This document shows positions 59,924 through 64,000 of a DNA stretch of 64,000 bases, piece by piece (position 1 is the stretch's first letter; each line of letters opens with the position of its first letter). Source of the stretch: Flagellimonas aurea (GTDB lineage Bacteria; Bacteroidota; Bacteroidia; Flavobacteriales; Flavobacteriaceae). The stretch lies in assembly GCF_017313785.1 (NCBI RefSeq), contig NZ_JAFLNL010000007.1, positions 62,001-126,000 of the forward strand. Direction: 5' to 3'. The notes under the pieces were generated by a model. It had not been told where the DNA came from. It worked only from the letters and a program-made list of their open reading frames with translations, and made no database searches. The position numbers were made by a program, and so were the translations under genes.

Positions 59924-61192
59924 ATGAAAATAACATCAGCGGAAGAAGCGGTAGGAATTGTAAAATCAGGCGACCGGGTCTTTTTCCAAGGAGCGGCTAT
60001 GACCCCCAACGAATTGATAAATGCACTTTGTGAGCGTCACCATGAGCTGAAGGATGTTGAGATAATTTCTATCCACACCGAAGGAGATGCAAAGTATACC
60101 AGGGCTCCTTATTGCGAAGCGTTTACCTTAAACGCCTGTTTTGTGGGCGGTAATGTTAGGACTTTTGTAAATACCTATATGGGGGACTATATCCCTGTTT
60201 TTTTAAGTGAGATACCTTGGTTGTTTGCCGACGAATATTTGCCTTTGGATGTGGCCTTTGTGCAGGTTTCACCTCCGGACAAACATGGTTATTGTTCTTT
60301 GGGAGTTTCAGTCGATGTGGCTTTGCCCGCGGTAAGGACTGCAAAAAAGATAGTGGCACAGATAAATCCCAAAGTGCCACGTACCCATGGTACGGGGATT
60401 GTCCATATTGACGAAATAGAGTTTGCTATAGAGATCGATCGTCCCATTCACCAGCATGACCCAACTCAGCCATCGGAAGTGGAACAAGAGATTGGTCGGC
60501 ATGTAGCATCTTTGATTGATGACGGGGCTACTTTGCAAATGGGAATAGGAAACATACCAAATGCCGTGCTTTCCAACTTGGGCAACCATAAAAACCTTGG
60601 AATCCATACAGAGATGTTCTCGGATGGAGTTTTGCCTTTATTGGAAAGTGGTGTGATCAATGGGAAAGAAAAAGCAGTGAAAAGAGGTAAAATAGTGAGC
60701 TGTTTTGCCGTGGGCTCCCAAAAACTGTACGACTTTATAGACGATAATCCAATATGTGACTTCAGGGATTCCGGTTATACCAATGATACGGCAAGAATCC
60801 GTAGAAACCCCAAAGCAACTGCAATAAACAGTGCCATAGAAATTGATCTTACAGGACAGGTCTGTGCGGATACCATTGGAGGATACCAGTTCTCTGGTGT
60901 AGGAGGGCAAATGGACTTTATGCGCGGGGCATCCCTTTCAAAAGGAGGTAAGCCTATTATTGCTATGTCCGCCACTACCAAAAAAGGAGTTTCCAAGATA
61001 ACACCATTTTTAAAGCAAGGTGCAGGGGTTACCACAACTCGCGCCCATATGCATTATGTGGCCACTGAGTTCGGTGTCGTTAACTTATTTGGAAAGAATT
61101 TGCAGCAACGTGCCAAAGCACTTATTTCCATTGCGCACCCTGATCATAGGGAAGGTTTGGAAAAGGCGGCATACGATAGGTTTCACGGATGA
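59924..61192 (+). CDS. Acetyl-CoA hydrolase/CoA-transferase family protein
   Basis: The start ATG 59924 comes 14 bp after the preceding stop; an in-frame ATG at 59894 would overlap it. The 422-residue protein has both halves of the acetyl-CoA hydrolase/transferase fold: N-terminal DRVFFQGAAMTPNELINAL and IGNIPNAVLSNL, catalytic Glu in IHTEMFSDG, and C-terminal GVGGQMDFMRGASLSKGGK. Such enzymes move CoA between acetate, succinate or 4-hydroxybutyrate; the exact substrate is open. Placement at the end of the cco operon suggests a role in acetate handling under low oxygen. Confidence 0.88.
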   Translation: MKITSAEEAVGIVKSGDRVFFQGAAMTPNELINALCERHHELKDVEIISIHTEGDAKYTRAPYCEAFTLNACFVGGNVRTFVNTYMGDYIPVFLSEIPWLFADEYLPLDVAFVQVSPPDKHGYCSLGVSVDVALPAVRTAKKIVAQINPKVPRTHGTGIVHIDEIEFAIEIDRPIHQHDPTQPSEVEQEIGRHVASLIDDGATLQMGIGNIPNAVLSNLGNHKNLGIHTEMFSDGVLPLLESGVINGKEKAVKRGKIVSCFAVGSQKLYDFIDDNPICDFRDSGYTNDTARIRRNPKATAINSAIEIDLTGQVCADTIGGYQFSGVGGQMDFMRGASLSKGGKPIIAMSATTKKGVSKITPFLKQGAGVTTTRAHMHYVATEFGVVNLFGKNLQQRAKALISIAHPDHREGLEKAAYDRFHG

Positions 61193-61213
61193 CCTTGGTA
61201 GAAGCAAAGCACT

Positions 61214-61249
61214 AAAAAAAGGGGCAATCTTAAGATTGCCCCTTTTTTT
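61214..61249. terminator. Bidirectional terminator between convergent genes
   Basis: GGGGCAATCTTAAGATTGCCCC (61221-61242, a 22-bp perfect palindrome shown here in its 11-bp halves GGGGCAATCTT and AAGATTGCCCC) is preceded by seven A and followed by seven T. It serves both the CoA-transferase gene and the convergent stress-protein gene. Confidence 0.92.
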
Positions 61250-61282
61250 GAATTACATGAAACCAATCAAAAATGTAATCCT

Positions 61283-62107
61283 TTAAATTTTAAAGGTGAT
61301 TACCGGAGCTTCTGAATGGTTGGCGATATCTTCGCCAATACTGCCCATAAAGAAATGGGATAGACCCCTTCTACCGTGGGTTGGAATGCCTATAAGGTCG
61401 GCTCCAATCTTTTTGCTAAAGTTTATCACTCCTTTTTCCACCGTGTAGTCGTTAAAGATTTCAACCTCCATGCCTACATTGGCCTCGTCCAGGAACTTGG
61501 ATATCTTGGCATAGGCATCGTTGGTGCTCATAAACTCGTCTCCTGGCGTATTAATGTACACCAAATGCAGTTTTGAGCCCAAAAGCTCGGCCATTTTTTT
61601 TGCCTTTTTAAGGGCGGGTACACTTTCTTCCTCAAAATCACTGGCGAAGACGAAGTTTTTTGGGTTAAAATTGTCCACTTCGTTCCCTTTGATGACCAAT
61701 ACAGGTACATCAGAGGTTCTTACTACTCTTTCTGTGTTGGAACCGATGAAGATTTCTTGAAGGCCATCTGCTCCATTGGAACCCATTACAATAAGGTCTG
61801 CTTTGTGTTTTTCGGCGACTTCGGCGACTTCACTGAACACTTTATAGTGTTTGATAACCGGGGTAACCGTGATATCTTTTAGATAAGGCTTGTCCAAAAA
61901 ATCGGAAAAACGTTTCTCACCAAGCTTGATTAGGTGTACCACCTGTTCTTGGGAAATATATCCAGATTCACCCATAATGGCTGGCGAAAGCTCCAACATA
62001 TGTAGGACAAATAGCTCTGCATTTTGTTCCTTGGCCAATGAGGCGGCCACTTTTAGGGCCTTTTCTGATTGATTTGAAAAATCAACGGGTACGATTATAC
62101 TTTTCAT
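61283..62107 (-). CDS. Universal stress protein with two UspA domains (second copy)
   Basis: The 274-residue protein has two complete UspA domains: the first with VMGSNGADGLQEIFIGSNTERVV, the second with GIPTHGRRGLSHFFMGSIGEDIA. Both keep the G-x2-G-x9-G-(S/T) ATP-binding pattern. It lies 17 bp downstream of hemN on the same strand, so it is probably transcribed from the FNR-controlled hemN promoter. It is a paralogue of the stress protein at 49470-50375, which has a degenerate second domain. Confidence 0.92.
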   Translation of the reverse strand: MKSIIVPVDFSNQSEKALKVAASLAKEQNAELFVLHMLELSPAIMGESGYISQEQVVHLIKLGEKRFSDFLDKPYLKDITVTPVIKHYKVFSEVAEVAEKHKADLIVMGSNGADGLQEIFIGSNTERVVRTSDVPVLVIKGNEVDNFNPKNFVFASDFEEESVPALKKAKKMAELLGSKLHLVYINTPGDEFMSTNDAYAKISKFLDEANVGMEVEIFNDYTVEKGVINFSKKIGADLIGIPTHGRRGLSHFFMGSIGEDIANHSEAPVITFKI

Positions 62108-62124
62108 TTTTTTGCTTTTTTAGG

Positions 62125-63492
62125 TTAAACGGTCATGGAAAATATTCGGGTATTCGGTTTTTTACGGTGCATTTTAAGGTCAAAAGCCATGCTGATATTT
62201 CTGACAAAAGGCCTGCCTTTGTCCGTCACCTTTATGGTTTTGTCCTCTATTTTAACAAGGCCATCTGCTTCCAGTTCGGATAGGTTGGCCAGAATGTTCT
62301 CAAAATCAACGACTTCTTTTTCTTCAGGTTTCCAATTTGTCTCAAATCGACACATAATATTGAGGATATGTCTTCTCAAAATTTGGTCTTCCTCATTTAA
62401 AATGTGTCCTCTAAAAATAGGGATTACACCATGTGAAACCAAATTCTGGTATTCTTCCACATTCTTTACATTTTGGGCAAACCCGTACCAGCTATCACTG
62501 ATGCTGGAGGCTCCCAAACCAATCATCAGTTTGGTTTTGGAGGGGGTGTAGCCCATAAAATTTCGGTGTAGGGTTCCATTTTCCAAGGCTTGGTATAGAC
62601 TGTCCGTGGGAAGGGCAAAATGGTCCATGCCAACATCTTTATAGCCAAACTCTGCAAGCATTCTTTTGCCCATTTCGTACTGTGCTTTTTTCTCTATGGA
62701 AGAGGGAAGGTCCTCTTCTTTATACCCGCGCTGACCATTTCCCTTGAGCCACGGCACATGTGCATAGCTGTAGAAGGCTATTCGGTCCGGTTTTATGGCA
62801 TTGGTCTTCATTATGGTCTGCTCCACATCACTGCAATCTTGAAAAGGAAGACCGTAAATAATATCGTGCCCAACCGAGGTGTACCCTGTCTCACGGGCCC
62901 ACTCGGTAACATTTTTTACATTTTCAAACGGCTGAATCCTGTTGATGGCCCGTTGAACGGTAAGGTTGTAATCTTGTACGCCAAAACATACTCTCCTAAA
63001 TCCTACACCGTAAAGGACCTGTAAATGTTCTTTGGTGGTGTTGTTGGGGTGCCCTTCAAAACTAAATTCAATGGTATCCGCCTTTTTACTAAGTCGTGTA
63101 ATACCGTTGATCAACATTTTTAAGTTCTCAGGCGAAAAGAAGGTCGGTGTTCCACCACCAAGGTGAAGTTCTTTGATTACAGGTCTAGACCCCATCAATT
63201 CCACATAAAGTTCCCATTCCTTTAAAACAGCTGTGATATAAGGAGATTCCACTTCGTGCCTTTTAGTGATGCGCTTATGGCAACCACAAAAGGTGCACAT
63301 GCTCTCGCAAAAGGGCAGATGTATATAAATGCTGATTCCTTCCTCGGGGTTTTCCTCGAAAGCTTGGATTACGCTTGACTTCCATTTTTTTCCTGAAAAA
63401 GTTTCCATGTCCCAATAGGGAACAGTAGGATAACTCGTGTATCGAGGACCTGGAACATTATATTTTTGAATTAATTCGCACATAAGCTGCAT
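62125..63492 (-). CDS. hemN: Oxygen-independent coproporphyrinogen III oxidase HemN
   Basis: The 455-residue radical SAM enzyme makes protoporphyrinogen IX without oxygen, supplying heme for the cbb3 oxidase. The opening YNVPGPRYTSYPTVPYW and the cluster motif CESMCTFCGC (about 62-71) are diagnostic; LHLGGGTPTFFSPENL and RVCFGVQDYNLTVQRAINR follow. An alternative ATG lies at 63483 (MCELIQKYN). The promoter has an FNR-type box with a perfect -7 element. The second universal stress gene follows 17 bp downstream. Confidence 0.95.
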   Translation of the reverse strand: MQLMCELIQKYNVPGPRYTSYPTVPYWDMETFSGKKWKSSVIQAFEENPEEGISIYIHLPFCESMCTFCGCHKRITKRHEVESPYITAVLKEWELYVELMGSRPVIKELHLGGGTPTFFSPENLKMLINGITRLSKKADTIEFSFEGHPNNTTKEHLQVLYGVGFRRVCFGVQDYNLTVQRAINRIQPFENVKNVTEWARETGYTSVGHDIIYGLPFQDCSDVEQTIMKTNAIKPDRIAFYSYAHVPWLKGNGQRGYKEEDLPSSIEKKAQYEMGKRMLAEFGYKDVGMDHFALPTDSLYQALENGTLHRNFMGYTPSKTKLMIGLGASSISDSWYGFAQNVKNVEEYQNLVSHGVIPIFRGHILNEEDQILRRHILNIMCRFETNWKPEEKEVVDFENILANLSELEADGLVKIEDKTIKVTDKGRPFVRNISMAFDLKMHRKKPNTRIFSMTV

Positions 63493-63509
63493 ACCATTAC
63501 ATTATAGGT

Positions 63510-63553
63510 CAAATGTACTTTTGATGGTTTGCAAAAAACATGATAAATGTCAG
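63510..63553 (-). promoter_or_regulatory. FNR-type box and -7 element of hemN
   Basis: TGATAAATGTCA (63541-63552) with TACATTTG (63517-63510 on the minus strand), an 8/8 match to TAnnTTTG, beginning 29.5 bp from the box centre. The ATG at 63492 is 54.5 bp from the centre. Confidence 0.85.
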
Positions 63554-63637
63554 TATTGCCATATTGAAGGTCCTGAGGAACAATGAATAGCGCTATGTAA
63601 TGATCCAGAACCATGGCAAAACCTCATGTTTACTGCA

Positions 63638-63668
63638 TAAAAATGGCCCAAGCAAATTCACTTGGACC
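63638..63668 (-). terminator. Terminator after the TonB-like gene
   Basis: On the minus strand GGTCCAAG (63668-63661) pairs with CTTGGGCC (63652-63645), one G-U pair, followed by a T-rich tract. It lies 25 bp past the TonB stop codon. Confidence 0.7.
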
Positions 63669-63692
63669 TCTTTTTGGGCTATGTTCGGTGAT

Positions 63693-64000
63693 TTAATTTT
63701 GCATGATAAAGTTTATTGGTATACTGTATTTAACGCTTACGGGCTTACCTCTTTGTTCACCGGGTTTTACCTTGGGCAGTGCAGCGATGATTCTCGCGGC
63801 CTCTTGTTCCAATAGTTTGTCCGGTCCTCTTTTTTCTATGCCTACGACCCGTCCGTTGGTATCAATTACAAATTGTACGTAAACCCTACCTGTAATCCCC
63901 ATTTCTAGAGCGGATTTCGGATAGCTGAAATTTGCCTTGATGTGCTCCTGAACCTTTTCATTAAAACAGGCTTTGCGTTCCGCTTGGGTCTGTAGGCCCT
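63693..64000 (-). CDS. tonB: Energy transducer TonB, C-terminal part
   Basis: The gene enters from the right edge; the visible frame is open from position 64000 and encodes about 102 C-terminal residues. It reads CFNEKVQEHIKANFSYP, ALEMGITGRVYVQFVID, GRVVGIEKRGPDKLLEQEA and KVKPGEQRGKPVSVKYSIPINF, which is the TonB_C domain. TonB passes proton-motive force to outer-membrane receptors. The membrane anchor and proline-rich part lie outside the window. Confidence 0.92.
   Translation of the reverse strand, partial: GLQTQAERKACFNEKVQEHIKANFSYPKSALEMGITGRVYVQFVIDTNGRVVGIEKRGPDKLLEQEAARIIAALPKVKPGEQRGKPVSVKYSIPINFIMQN

Overview
The window looks like the chromosome of a marine-type flavobacterium (Bacteroidota, Flavobacteriaceae). 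The signs are Bacteroidetes-type tra genes (DUF4134/4133/4138 families), a type IX secretion sorting domain, a fused CcoN-CcoO cytochrome oxidase, STN-type TonB receptors and promoters with the TAnnTTTG -7 element. No species can be named from the sequence alone.

Positions 1 to about 38010 are most of an integrative and conjugative element (ICE). Its right end is marked by a tyrosine integrase (36532-37746), arm-type repeats (37780-37855) and a 3' fragment of tRNA-Leu(TAG) at about 37955-38010, followed by what looks like the original tRNA terminator. The left end lies outside the window. From left to right the ICE holds: an RND metal efflux pump and an MFS exporter (1-4687) with a decayed second RND copy (4746-4856); a hairpin-rich non-coding stretch and an ssb-led small-gene block (4880-6633) resembling a conjugative leading region; a candidate oriT (6873-6943); a mobilization protein, HUH relaxase and coupling protein (7065-9930); two putative defence or regulatory cargo genes, a PHP-SMC (TrlF-like) ATPase and an AlbA/Schlafen regulator (10022-14147); the tra operon traE-F-G-I-J-K-M-N on the minus strand (21371-14157); an amidase (21541-22203); a replication module with iteron-like repeats inside the initiator gene (22299-23986); rteC (24308-25135); a membrane LuxR regulator and GNAT pair; and a cargo block with ChrA, Fe/Mn superoxide dismutase, a DUF1259 lipoprotein, two PepSY-like proteins, a DUF5916 protein and a two-component system (27323-36310). 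Four genes in that block, including the response regulator, carry one shared promoter box, which suggests a self-regulated regulon inside the ICE.

From 38011 the sequence is chromosomal. It begins with four secreted surface proteins (38056-41585) and a decaying TonB-receptor operon (41782-45961) with a deletion that joins two genes out of frame and a frameshift in the first gene. A stand-alone receiver and a PAS histidine kinase follow (46556-48490), then a PLP-dependent dehydratase.

The last 15 kb are a microaerobic respiration locus: universal stress protein, Crp/Fnr regulator, CcoI copper ATPase, CcoS, CcoNO, CcoQ, CcoP, CcoG, CcoH, a TauE/UreH-like membrane protein, a CoA hydrolase/transferase, a second universal stress protein and HemN, ending in a partial TonB. 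FNR-type palindromes precede fnr/ccoI, ccoS, the first usp and hemN. In each case a -7 element starts 29.5 bp from the palindrome centre, so the locus can be read as an FNR regulon directly from the sequence.
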